Below, piece by piece: positions 55,010-62,309 of a DNA stretch of 64,000 nt. A program made the translations under genes and the position numbers. The notes below the pieces were generated by a model. That model made no database searches. It saw only the letters and a list, made by a program, of their open reading frames with translations, and was not told where the DNA came from. The stretch spans positions 1 to 64,000 of the forward strand of contig NZ_JAANIG010000015.1 of assembly GCF_011174675.1 (NCBI RefSeq), read 5' to 3'. The DNA is from Perlabentimonas gracilis (GTDB taxonomy: Bacteria; Bacteroidota; Bacteroidia; Bacteroidales; Tenuifilaceae). The stretch's first letter is position 1. Every line of letters starts with the position of its first letter.

Positions 55010-57340
55010 TCATTCTACAACTATTTCGCTAACAAATAGAAAGGCTGGTTTTCCCTCTCCTGAATGGCCCTTGGGGCACTCTCCAATATTTTTAAGCGTT
55101 ACTCTAACGTACCTAACTTCTTTATTTGGTATCCATGTTTCAAACACAGTGGTGAGTTTACCCCCTTGATTTTGAATTTCCCAATTTTCTATTTCATGAA
55201 TAAGTTCGTAGCGTTCCCCATCCAGAGAAATCTCGAATATGGCCTTGGTTGGGAAAAATATCCATGATGTAATGTTTTGCAGAGCATCAACAGCAATTCT
55301 TTCAATTTTTTTTGGTTCGCCTAAATCGATGGTAGCCACCATATCTTTTCCAAGGAACCCCTTCCAGGTCCCATCGGAGTAGCTAATGCTACCCATAATT
55401 CCATTAACGAGGGAGTACTTTCCCCCGCCATCAAATCGTGAGCTGTTAGGGTATTCCAGCTCTATGCTTTTTATAAAGGCCTTGTGAATATTGTAATGAT
55501 TTGTCCGGATTTTTCCAACGGGCTCATTATCAATAAAAACTGCCGATTTTAAAGTGGTAGGTTGATTTATTATAATAGGCCTTTTGTAGATATTGGAGGT
55601 ATAGTTGGGCTCAGATCCGTCAAGTGTATATCTAATTGATGGGTTAATAACATCTGCATCCAGCGACACCTCGATTGCTTTATTTATGGTATCTAAATTT
55701 TGGGTTATGTTTACTTGGTAGGCGCTATGTGAGTAGTTTATACCGAGCTTCTGATATATATGGTATTGATGTACCATACGCTTCAAGAAATCAGCCCAAT
55801 CCCTTTTTTCCTTTGGCGACCAAAGCACCTCCGATAGGGCTGCAAGTCGAGGAAAGACCATATACTCCACCTGTTGTGTGGTGGGCATATACTCGGTCCA
55901 TACGTTGGCCTGTGCACCTAGGATTAGCTCTCCTTCCTTCTCAGTAAGCGCTTCGGGTATAGGTTCATAACCATAAACTTTTTTAAGGGTTGTGTAGCCT
56001 CCAATAGCAAGAGGCTCATGGGCTGGATCGCCTTGGTAGTGATCGAAGTAGCAATGGCTACCCGGTGTCATTATGGCCCTATTACCCATACGGGCTGCCT
56101 CAATACCGCCCTCTTCGCCTCGCCATGACATAACTACGGCGTTGGGCGCTAGACCACCCTCTAGGATTTCGTCCCATCCCACTAAAGTTCTATCGTGCTC
56201 GTTTAAAAATTTTTCAATCCGTTTAATAAAGTAGCTTTGTAGCTCATTTTCATCTTTTAAACCCTCATCCTTAATCCGTTGTTGGCACTTAGGGCATTTC
56301 TCCCATTCCGACTTAAAGGCTTCATCGCCTCCAATATGGATAAGCTTTGAAGGGAAAAGCTCCATTACCTCGATTAAAACATCTTCAATAAACTCGAAGG
56401 TCTCATCGTTACCAGCGCAATAGATATGGGTTATGGGCCAAACCCCACCAGGGGGAACGCCCAGGTTTTCTCCAGTGCATGAAAGCTCAGGGTATGCAGC
56501 CAAAGCCGACATCACGTGGGCAGGCATCTCAATCTCAGGCATTACGGTGATATTTCGCTCGGCAGCATATTTCACGATAGCTCGCACCTCATCCTGAGTG
56601 TAAAATCCACCATAGGTTGTAGGCTTGCCTTCAGCAGCCTCCAGTGGGCGGTCATTCCAGTGCCGGTCGCTTATGTCAGCACGCCAAGCGCCAATTTCGG
56701 TTAGCTTTGGGTATTTCTTGATTTCTAATCGCCACCCCTGATCATCAACCAAGTGCCAGTGAAACGTATTGATTTTGTGCATTGCCAAGTGGTCGAGCAT
56801 TTGGTATATAAACTCAACGGAATGGAAATGTCGTGATACATCTAAGTGCATACCACGATAGCCAAAACGAGGATAATCGATAATGTTAAGGCAAGGTAGT
56901 AACCCATTGGGGTTCGTGCTTAGGAGCTGGTAAATAGTTTGAACCCCATACAGTATGCCTGCCTTAGTGTTGGCTGTTAGAGATATTCCACTCGGTTTTA
57001 TGCTTAAGCTATAGCCTTCATACCCAATTAAATCGTTAAAGTTATTATTTAAGGCTAGAGCGATTTTTTTGAGGTTTTCGTCAGATTGTTCCTTTTGCCC
57101 ATCTAGCTTGTAACCAAGGTACGATTCCCAAAGATTTGCAGAATAATCTACAATACATTCGAGTTCGTCACTCTGATATGTAATTGGGGTGTTGGGCGTG
57201 ATCTCAAATTCGCCTCTACCAGCATTAATCTCAACGGGAGTAGGAATAACACTAACTCTATCCGTATTTACTTGATTTGTGCAACCAGCAAGCCCTACCA
57301 ATGCGTAAAGCATTATTAGTGTACAATAATTTCTGCTCAT
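55010..57340 (-). CDS. GH20 beta-N-acetylhexosaminidase lipoprotein
   Basis: 776 residues. The lipobox is LAGC (C20). An N-terminal alpha/beta domain is followed by the TIM barrel, with YRGMHLDVSRHF and the catalytic pair D339-E340 in HIGGDEAFKSEW. It uses substrate-assisted catalysis and would release terminal beta-GlcNAc or GalNAc. After residue about 540 come a CHB_HEX-type module (IRYTLDGSEPNY) and an F5/8-type-C-like module, the same pair as at the end of the GH92 at 34947. The gene is monocistronic. A LacI-type palindrome lies about 157 bases upstream, linking it to the mannoside operon. Confidence 0.95.
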   Translation of the reverse strand: MSRNYCTLIMLYALVGLAGCTNQVNTDRVSVIPTPVEINAGRGEFEITPNTPITYQSDELECIVDYSANLWESYLGYKLDGQKEQSDENLKKIALALNNNFNDLIGYEGYSLSIKPSGISLTANTKAGILYGVQTIYQLLSTNPNGLLPCLNIIDYPRFGYRGMHLDVSRHFHSVEFIYQMLDHLAMHKINTFHWHLVDDQGWRLEIKKYPKLTEIGAWRADISDRHWNDRPLEAAEGKPTTYGGFYTQDEVRAIVKYAAERNITVMPEIEMPAHVMSALAAYPELSCTGENLGVPPGGVWPITHIYCAGNDETFEFIEDVLIEVMELFPSKLIHIGGDEAFKSEWEKCPKCQQRIKDEGLKDENELQSYFIKRIEKFLNEHDRTLVGWDEILEGGLAPNAVVMSWRGEEGGIEAARMGNRAIMTPGSHCYFDHYQGDPAHEPLAIGGYTTLKKVYGYEPIPEALTEKEGELILGAQANVWTEYMPTTQQVEYMVFPRLAALSEVLWSPKEKRDWADFLKRMVHQYHIYQKLGINYSHSAYQVNITQNLDTINKAIEVSLDADVINPSIRYTLDGSEPNYTSNIYKRPIIINQPTTLKSAVFIDNEPVGKIRTNHYNIHKAFIKSIELEYPNSSRFDGGGKYSLVNGIMGSISYSDGTWKGFLGKDMVATIDLGEPKKIERIAVDALQNITSWIFFPTKAIFEISLDGERYELIHEIENWEIQNQGGKLTTVFETWIPNKEVRYVRVTLKNIGECPKGHSGEGKPAFLFVSEIVVE

Positions 57341-57496
57341 TTTATTGGCTTTTTTTGATTACGCAATTTTGTTCAGCAACCCTTAAATTGTTTTTTTATT
57401 GCTCTGTGCCGCTCATTGGCATCAGTTGCACATAGAAAAATGCATTTTGCAACCAATGAAAGTATGGTATTGATACTAAATTCATACTGAAACACC

Positions 57497-57508
57497 TAAA
57501 TCGATTTA
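57497..57508. promoter_or_regulatory. Candidate LacI operator upstream of GH20
   Basis: TAAATCGATTTA is a perfect 12-bp palindrome with a central CG, preceded by CC. Together with CTAAAACGATTTAG upstream of lacI it gives the shared motif CTAAAWCGATTTA. It is the only other such copy I found in the window outside genes. Confidence 0.58.
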
Positions 57509-57721
57509 CCCCGCAATATAGCAAATAGTTTAGCTTCAGATTCAGAAGAAGGTAAAATTATTTTAATCTATGTGTGTCGATTGCACCCAATGCATTAATT
57601 GTATGATGATATGAATGATATATACATTAGGTGAAAACTGTACCTAACCCTAACCTGTGGTGAAATAAATCCTTGTATTCTGTTAAGATGAACGGGGATG
57701 TTCTGAGAGAAATTCAGAAAA

Positions 57722-57757
57722 CAAAAAAGGCAAAGCCCACCGGAGTGGACTTTGCCT
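57722..57757 (-). terminator. Terminator of the TonB-C-like gene
   Basis: On the minus strand a 13-bp stem with one mismatch (AGGCAAAGTCCAC and GTGGGCTTTGCCT, at 57745-57757 and 57728-57740) is followed by TTTTTTGTTTT. It lies 24 bases after the stop codon. Confidence 0.88.
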
Positions 57758-57780
57758 AGCAAACTAACTAAACTACTAAT

Positions 57781-58128
57781 CTAAACCAAATTAAATTTTA
57801 TTCGCACAAACCTGGGGCCTATGTCCTCCTTGGAATACTCAGCTGTTTTCAAGGCATTCCTTTTGATTTGGCGTTCAACATGCTTTACAAGCCTAGGGTC
57901 GCTCCCCCATATTTGGCGGATTACGAGTTTCTGGTCCTCATTTTTCTCGATGACCAGATTAACCACTCCTTCCACTTTTTGCTCTTGAGCAAATTGGGGG
58001 TACTTTACAGCATTTTCAATAAAATTTGAAATAGTTGCCTCTTTCTTTTCATCTGCGGGTTTTGCTTCGGCTGTGCCAAACGATAGAAGCATTACGCCAG
58101 CAATAATTGCATACATTTTTGTTTTCAT
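57781..58128 (-). CDS. Secreted TonB-C-terminal-domain-like protein
   Basis: 115 residues. A signal peptide ends in TAEAKPADE. The rest is a single TonB C-terminal-like domain: YPQFAQEQKVEGVVNLVIEK (about 48-67), with WGSDPRLVKHVERQIKR and the last strand RFVRIKFNLV. It has neither a TonB membrane anchor nor a proline-rich spacer, so it cannot transmit energy in the standard way and must be free in the periplasm. It lies 312 bases after the NarL-type regulator gene. Its upstream region shares motifs with that of the two-component operon. Confidence 0.8.
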   Translation of the reverse strand: MKTKMYAIIAGVMLLSFGTAEAKPADEKKEATISNFIENAVKYPQFAQEQKVEGVVNLVIEKNEDQKLVIRQIWGSDPRLVKHVERQIKRNALKTAEYSKEDIGPRFVRIKFNLV

Positions 58129-58440
58129 AACTTTAATCTTTTATAATTTTTAATTTTTAATTAAAGATTGGTAATCACCATCTCAATTAGCTAATGGTGT
58201 GCCACAGGTTGTAATAATTACATTGTCAGTGGTATATGTGTGTTTTGTGTGATTCTGAATATTTTAAAATATGTACGAATACGAACAATATGTGAGTGCT
58301 ATTGAACGGAATGAAATACAGCGTATTGAATAAGATTAAAAAGTATAACAAACACGTTTGATTATGGATATGAGAAAGAACGTATGAATTGGGTGTGTCA
58401 AAGTAAAATTCTACTACTAATAATTTATTGTCTTGGTAAT
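58129..58440. other. Intergenic region upstream of the TonB-C-like gene
   Basis: 312 bases, AT-rich. It holds the box GTACGAATACGAAC (58273-58286) and TGAACGGAATGAAATACA (58303-58320), described separately. I see no terminator for the regulator gene and no RNA gene. Confidence 0.45.
58273..58320 (-). promoter_or_regulatory. Candidate regulator site upstream of the TonB-C-like gene
   Basis: GTACGAATACGAAC (58273-58286) and TGAACGGAATGAAATACA (58303-58320) resemble the boxes GTGCGAAAGCGAACG and TGAACGAAATGAATACA upstream of the two-component operon at 61128-61173. They lie 145-190 bases upstream of the gene start. This suggests one common binding protein. Confidence 0.4.
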
Positions 58441-59073
58441 TTACAGCGCCACCACATTATTCTCAACTGCCCATTTCATGAGACCAATTATTGATGAGGT
58501 TGAAGTTTTACGGTAGATATTTCTTCGATGAGCCTCAACAGTTCGTTCGCTAATGAATAGTTTCTCTGCAATCTCTTTATTCGAAAGTTCATCCAGTATA
58601 AGCCTAAGTATTTCTTCCTCCCTACAGGTAAGCATTTTGCGTGTGATATCTGCGTCAACCTTGGCCATAAGCACATCGGCAATCTCTTCGCTTATGTAAA
58701 AGCGACCAGCGATGGCTCTTTCCAAAGCAGTTTGTAAATTTCGAATGGATTGTGATTTGAGCAGGTAAGCGCTAACTCCCATAGAAACCACCTCGCCAAC
58801 AGTGACCCGATCATCACACATGCTCAGTACCACAACCTTTACCCAAGGCTTTTGCTCCTTTATCCATCTAACCAAATCGGTTCCCCGTTGGATAGGCATG
58901 TGGATATCACATATCACGATATCGGGATCTTGTATGGTGATTACCTGTTTGGCTTCAATCACACTGCATGCGGTGCCTATTATCTTGTAACCTAAACTAC
59001 TCAAAAAATTGCTTATGCTATCTATTATTAGCTGGTGATCGTCAACCAGCACTATGCTAACTTGCTTTTCCAT
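58441..59073 (-). CDS. NarL/LuxR-family response regulator
   Basis: 210 residues. The receiver has its phosphoacceptor at D56 in IVICDIHMPIQRG, with the DD pair in LVDDHQLI. The LuxR-type HTH at the C-terminus is LTCREEEILRLILDELSNKEIAEKLFISERTVEAHRRNIYRKTS. Its start lies inside the end of the kinase gene, a 17-base overlap, so the two are coupled. It should be phosphorylated by the TPR-kinase and bind DNA as a dimer. Confidence 0.95.
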   Translation of the reverse strand: MEKQVSIVLVDDHQLIIDSISNFLSSLGYKIIGTACSVIEAKQVITIQDPDIVICDIHMPIQRGTDLVRWIKEQKPWVKVVVLSMCDDRVTVGEVVSMGVSAYLLKSQSIRNLQTALERAIAGRFYISEEIADVLMAKVDADITRKMLTCREEEILRLILDELSNKEIAEKLFISERTVEAHRRNIYRKTSTSSIIGLMKWAVENNVVAL

Positions 59074-60817
59074 AGTTTCTTTTCATTTTAACTGGGATTT
59101 CAACCATTACCACTGTGAAATCTTTCTCTTTAGACGAGTCAATCATTATATTACCACTCACCTGGTTTAGCCTTGTATTAATATTTTTCCAGCCAAAGCC
59201 CTTGGAATGCTCTAGGAGCTTTGGATCGAATCCTTCTCCATCCCATGTTATGGTTAAACCGACATTGTTGTAATCGGACGCAATATCGATATTTGCATTT
59301 TTGGCTTTGGAGTGCTTAACAATATTGGCTGTAATCTCTTGCGAAATGCGAAATAGAGCCGATTCTATCTCAGATGATAAGCGTGATTCAACCCCATAAT
59401 TATTGAAATAGAATTTTATATCCGTGTTTTTTTCTAATTTACAGGTTAATTCCTCAAGCGCTGAGACCAGTCCTTCGCGGATCAAAGTGCGGGGCATAAG
59501 GTTGAATGCAACATTCCTTAGGCCACTGTATATCTCGTCGCACAGCAATAGGGGGGGGCTTAGGGCAGAATGATCCTGGTTTTGCAGATGCGATAGTTGC
59601 ATTTTAAGGACTGCTAGCTGGCTGCCAATGCCATCATGCAAATCGCGAGCAATCCGATTGCGCTCCTCTTCCTGCCCAGCAATGTATTGATTCAATAATT
59701 CTTCTTTCGATTTTGCAATTTCATATTTTAGTTGCGATAGCTTTAGAAAGTTTTTTCGTCTATAGTAGAAAAATACCGTGAATGAGCATGTTCCAAAGAA
59801 TAGTAAGAAAAAAACAGATGCTTGAAGCTTCGACGATTTCTCCTGCAGCCTTAGCTTTTCAATTATAGCCTCCTGTTTCTTTATCTCTGTTTTCTTTAGT
59901 TCTAGGTTTTTGTGGTAGTCGATAACTATTTGTTGCACCTTTTGGCTCACCTTACTGTCAATTACATTTGTTGATATGCTGTCGGTAAGGAAGTAGTATT
60001 TCGACGCTAATTCATAATTACCTTTTTCCATATGCTCCTTTGCAAAGACCTTGTATATTTCTGCAAGATATGATTTGTCCTCCTCCCGTTTCGATAGTTC
60101 TAAGGCTTTGCTAAAATAGTACGAGGACGTTGTGCTATCGCCCTGACACCTGTATATCCTACCAAGTTTATAGTAACTGGTTATAAGCGCTCTACTATAA
60201 ATATTATTAGGGTCTTTAATCGCTTTGTGAAGTAAATCGGTAGCTTCGGATGTATTGTTCTCAATAATCTTTATGGAGGCAAGGTTTACATAGGAGAATA
60301 TAATGAAGGGAAAGTTTAAGTTTTCGGACTCAACAGTTTCTATGGTTTTTCCTAGGATTTTTTTCGCAACCGCTCTGTTATTGTTTAGGTAGTGGGCCGA
60401 TCCTAGGCATACATCGCTCCACAGCTTAGCCTCGGTAGTAATTTCGTTTCCAAAAGAGTTCTTTGCATCGATGGCATAGGTTAACCCATCCTGATAATTG
60501 CCAACTAAGCAGTTGGTGTAGGCTATGTACGTTTTTGCTATTCCTGTGTATAGTGAGTCGTTATTGGTTTGGGCTAACTGTAAAGCCTCAGTAAAACGCT
60601 CCATTCCATCTACATACATCCCTTTCAATATGGCAATATGGCCCTGAGTTACTTTTCGCCTCAGGTATTCTCTTTTTAATATCTCCCTTGATGGTTTTAC
60701 CTCTCCTTCAACCTCGATGTATGGATGGCTAGATGAATAATCCCCCGTGGCAAGATTTAAAGATCTTGCTTGAAGAGAGACGAATGATAGTAATATAAGC
60801 AGTATAATATTTCTCAT
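59057..60817 (-). CDS. TPR-containing sensor histidine kinase (HisKA_3 type)
   Basis: 586 residues. A signal peptide (LQARS) is followed by an extracytoplasmic TPR region (about 60-300, for example AIAKTYIAYTNCLVGNYQDGL), a coiled coil and one membrane helix (ASVFFLLFFGTCSFTVFFYY). The HisKA_3 motif is EEERNRIARDLHDGIGSQLA, with the histidine in RDLHDG, followed by HATPase. The ATP lid reads GEGFDPKLLEHSKGFGWKNI. The sensed signal is unknown. It is the first gene of the two-gene unit with the NarL-type regulator. Confidence 0.93.
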   Translation of the reverse strand: MRNIILLILLSFVSLQARSLNLATGDYSSSHPYIEVEGEVKPSREILKREYLRRKVTQGHIAILKGMYVDGMERFTEALQLAQTNNDSLYTGIAKTYIAYTNCLVGNYQDGLTYAIDAKNSFGNEITTEAKLWSDVCLGSAHYLNNNRAVAKKILGKTIETVESENLNFPFIIFSYVNLASIKIIENNTSEATDLLHKAIKDPNNIYSRALITSYYKLGRIYRCQGDSTTSSYYFSKALELSKREEDKSYLAEIYKVFAKEHMEKGNYELASKYYFLTDSISTNVIDSKVSQKVQQIVIDYHKNLELKKTEIKKQEAIIEKLRLQEKSSKLQASVFFLLFFGTCSFTVFFYYRRKNFLKLSQLKYEIAKSKEELLNQYIAGQEEERNRIARDLHDGIGSQLAVLKMQLSHLQNQDHSALSPPLLLCDEIYSGLRNVAFNLMPRTLIREGLVSALEELTCKLEKNTDIKFYFNNYGVESRLSSEIESALFRISQEITANIVKHSKAKNANIDIASDYNNVGLTITWDGEGFDPKLLEHSKGFGWKNINTRLNQVSGNIMIDSSKEKDFTVVMVEIPVKMKRNYGKAS

Positions 60818-60837
60818 CTGTCTATTTTTTAAGTTTT

Positions 60838-61050
60838 TTATAGACCCTTGCCTGCATAAGCAGTAAGGAGGGGAACTTCCATTTTATAGATTTGATTGTG
60901 TGTTAACCCCTTTTTCTTAGATGTTTCATTTTGTATATACTTTTTTGTACTATATTCAAACAGTAAGCCAGAATTGGCAATATCCATAATATCAGATCTA
61001 TGTAATGCACTACTGTTTTTTCTAACAATTGGTGTAGTTCTCCAATCCAT
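60838..61050 (-). CDS. Possible small protein upstream of the sensor kinase gene
   Basis: 70 residues with an ATG start and a stop 20 bases before the kinase start, on the same strand. It has no signal peptide, membrane segment or recognised motif. The position between the candidate regulator site and the kinase gene makes it possible as a leader gene, but its composition does not resemble its neighbours and it may be chance. Confidence 0.22.
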   Translation of the reverse strand: MDWRTTPIVRKNSSALHRSDIMDIANSGLLFEYSTKKYIQNETSKKKGLTHNQIYKMEVPLLTAYAGKGL

Positions 61051-61127
61051 TACTATGACCGTTCTACAATGTATTACCCTATTGATTTATAAGGATTTTT
61101 TTAAATTTTCATATAAAAATTGAGGAT

Positions 61128-61173
61128 GTGCGAAAGCGAACGTTTTTGTGCGAAAGTGAACGAAATGAATACA
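61128..61173 (-). promoter_or_regulatory. Direct-repeat regulator site upstream of the two-component operon
   Basis: GTGCGAAAGCGAACG (61128-61142) and GTGCGAAAGTGAACG (61148-61162) differ in one base and are spaced 20 bases apart, two helical turns, so both lie on the same DNA face. TGAACGAAATGAATACA (61157-61173) overlaps the second. A related pair stands upstream of the TonB-C-like gene. The spacing and shared boxes fit autoregulation by the NarL-type regulator. Confidence 0.45.
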
Positions 61174-61290
61174 CTCTTTCGCTGGGAAGGTGGAGATGAA
61201 GGCTCAGTAGGTATATAATTACGAGTAGAAAAATAAAATATGTAAAAATTTTAAAGCCAATAATAGTCTAAAAGTAAACTTTGTTGATGA

Positions 61291-62184
61291 TTATTTTTTT
61301 GAGTTGTTAAAAAACTCCGAAAAAAAATGAATTTGAAATGGAAGCGCTTTGTGCCAATAGTTCCAATCGTGTTGTCCTGAATACTCTTTGTACAGGTGCT
61401 TAACTGATTGGTCGGTTAACTTTTTGTGGAATTGTCGATTTGCCTCAAGAAAAAAGTCTTCTGTTCTACAATCAATGATCATCGGTATTTGATGCTTTGT
61501 AAAAACTTCGATTTGGTTTAACACAGATTGTTCGATTAGCCACGAGGTAATATTATTCCCTTCGCCAACAGCCTTGTTAACCTCTCTGGAAATTGTTGCG
61601 ATGGTTTCCTCGGGTAGATCCCACTCCTCGATATTGAGGCTTACCGCTCCGCTCATACTGCCTGCTGCGCCAAAAACAGAGGGGTTTCTAATGGCAATAT
61701 ACAGGGCTCCCTGTCCTCCCATCGAAAGGCCGCTAATGGCTCTACCCTCAGCATAACCCTTTGTGCGGTAGTTTAAATCGATAAAAGATACTACCTCTTT
61801 GGCAATGTGGGTTTCGAACTGACTTTCTCTGTTCCATGGGCTGTTGAGGTAAAAGCCAAAAGGATCACCATCGGGCATAACAAAAATTATATTGTGCTTA
61901 TTGGCTAGCTTTTGTAAAAAACCGTCTTCCGGAAAACGGGTAAGCCAATCATTGAAGCTGCCTGTTGCTCCATGCAAAAGGTATACAACGGGGTACTTAT
62001 CATGATTAACTTGATAAGTGCTAGGGAGAACAATTGCTGCAGGAATGGTTCTGTCCATGGCTGAGCTGTATATGTATAGAGTATCGATGCCGTTTCCTAT
62101 GGCCATACCTGCCTGTACGGATGTTGTTATCAGAAGAATACAAAGTTTTACTGTAACGAATCTCATTGCTCTATTCTTTTTCAT
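61291..62184 (-). CDS. Exported alpha/beta-hydrolase esterase (esterase D / CE1-like)
   Basis: 297 residues. A leader covers about 1-25. The hydrolase core has YPVVYLLHGATGSFNDW with the oxyanion region, the nucleophile S154 in SGLSMGGQGALY, and the histidine in SGQHDWNYWHKA. The acid is probably the aspartate in IDCRTEDFF. It resembles carbohydrate-ester and feruloyl-type esterases used in glycan deacetylation, and it lies near the glycosidase genes. The substrate is not known. Confidence 0.88.
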   Translation of the reverse strand: MKKNRAMRFVTVKLCILLITTSVQAGMAIGNGIDTLYIYSSAMDRTIPAAIVLPSTYQVNHDKYPVVYLLHGATGSFNDWLTRFPEDGFLQKLANKHNIIFVMPDGDPFGFYLNSPWNRESQFETHIAKEVVSFIDLNYRTKGYAEGRAISGLSMGGQGALYIAIRNPSVFGAAGSMSGAVSLNIEEWDLPEETIATISREVNKAVGEGNNITSWLIEQSVLNQIEVFTKHQIPMIIDCRTEDFFLEANRQFHKKLTDQSVKHLYKEYSGQHDWNYWHKALPFQIHFFSEFFNNSKK

Positions 62185-62241
62185 GGTGGATCGATTAATG
62201 ATTAATTGCAGAAAGTTATGGCATTTGGATAAATAATGAAC

Positions 62242-62284
62242 AAAAAAGCACCTGCCAGTATTTTACCCGACAGATGCTTTTTTT
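62242..62284 (-). terminator. Terminator of the oligoendopeptidase F gene
   Basis: On the minus strand a 13-bp stem with one mismatch (AAAAAAGCATCTG and CAGGTGCTTTTTT, at 62271-62283 and 62242-62254) runs into a T-rich tail (TTTTTTGTTC). It lies about 25 bases after the stop codon. Confidence 0.9.
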
Positions 62285-62309
62285 ATGAATGCTAAGTTAT
62301 TACATAGGC

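Larger units (their letters stand above)
57341..57780. other. Intergenic region upstream of GH20
   Basis: 440 bases. It contains the LacI-type palindrome at 57497-57508 and, at its far end, the terminator of the TonB-C-like gene. I see no clear -7 box for GH20 and no RNA gene. Confidence 0.5.
60818..61290. other. Intergenic region between the sensor kinase and the esterase gene
   Basis: 473 bases. It contains a doubtful 70-codon frame and a direct-repeat pair at 61128-61162, plus AT-rich DNA. No -7 box or terminator is clear. Confidence 0.45.

Noticed and set aside
54939-55169. A 76-codon plus-strand open frame over the 3' end of the GH20 gene
   Set aside because: It is mostly antisense to a well-supported gene, with no separate signals.
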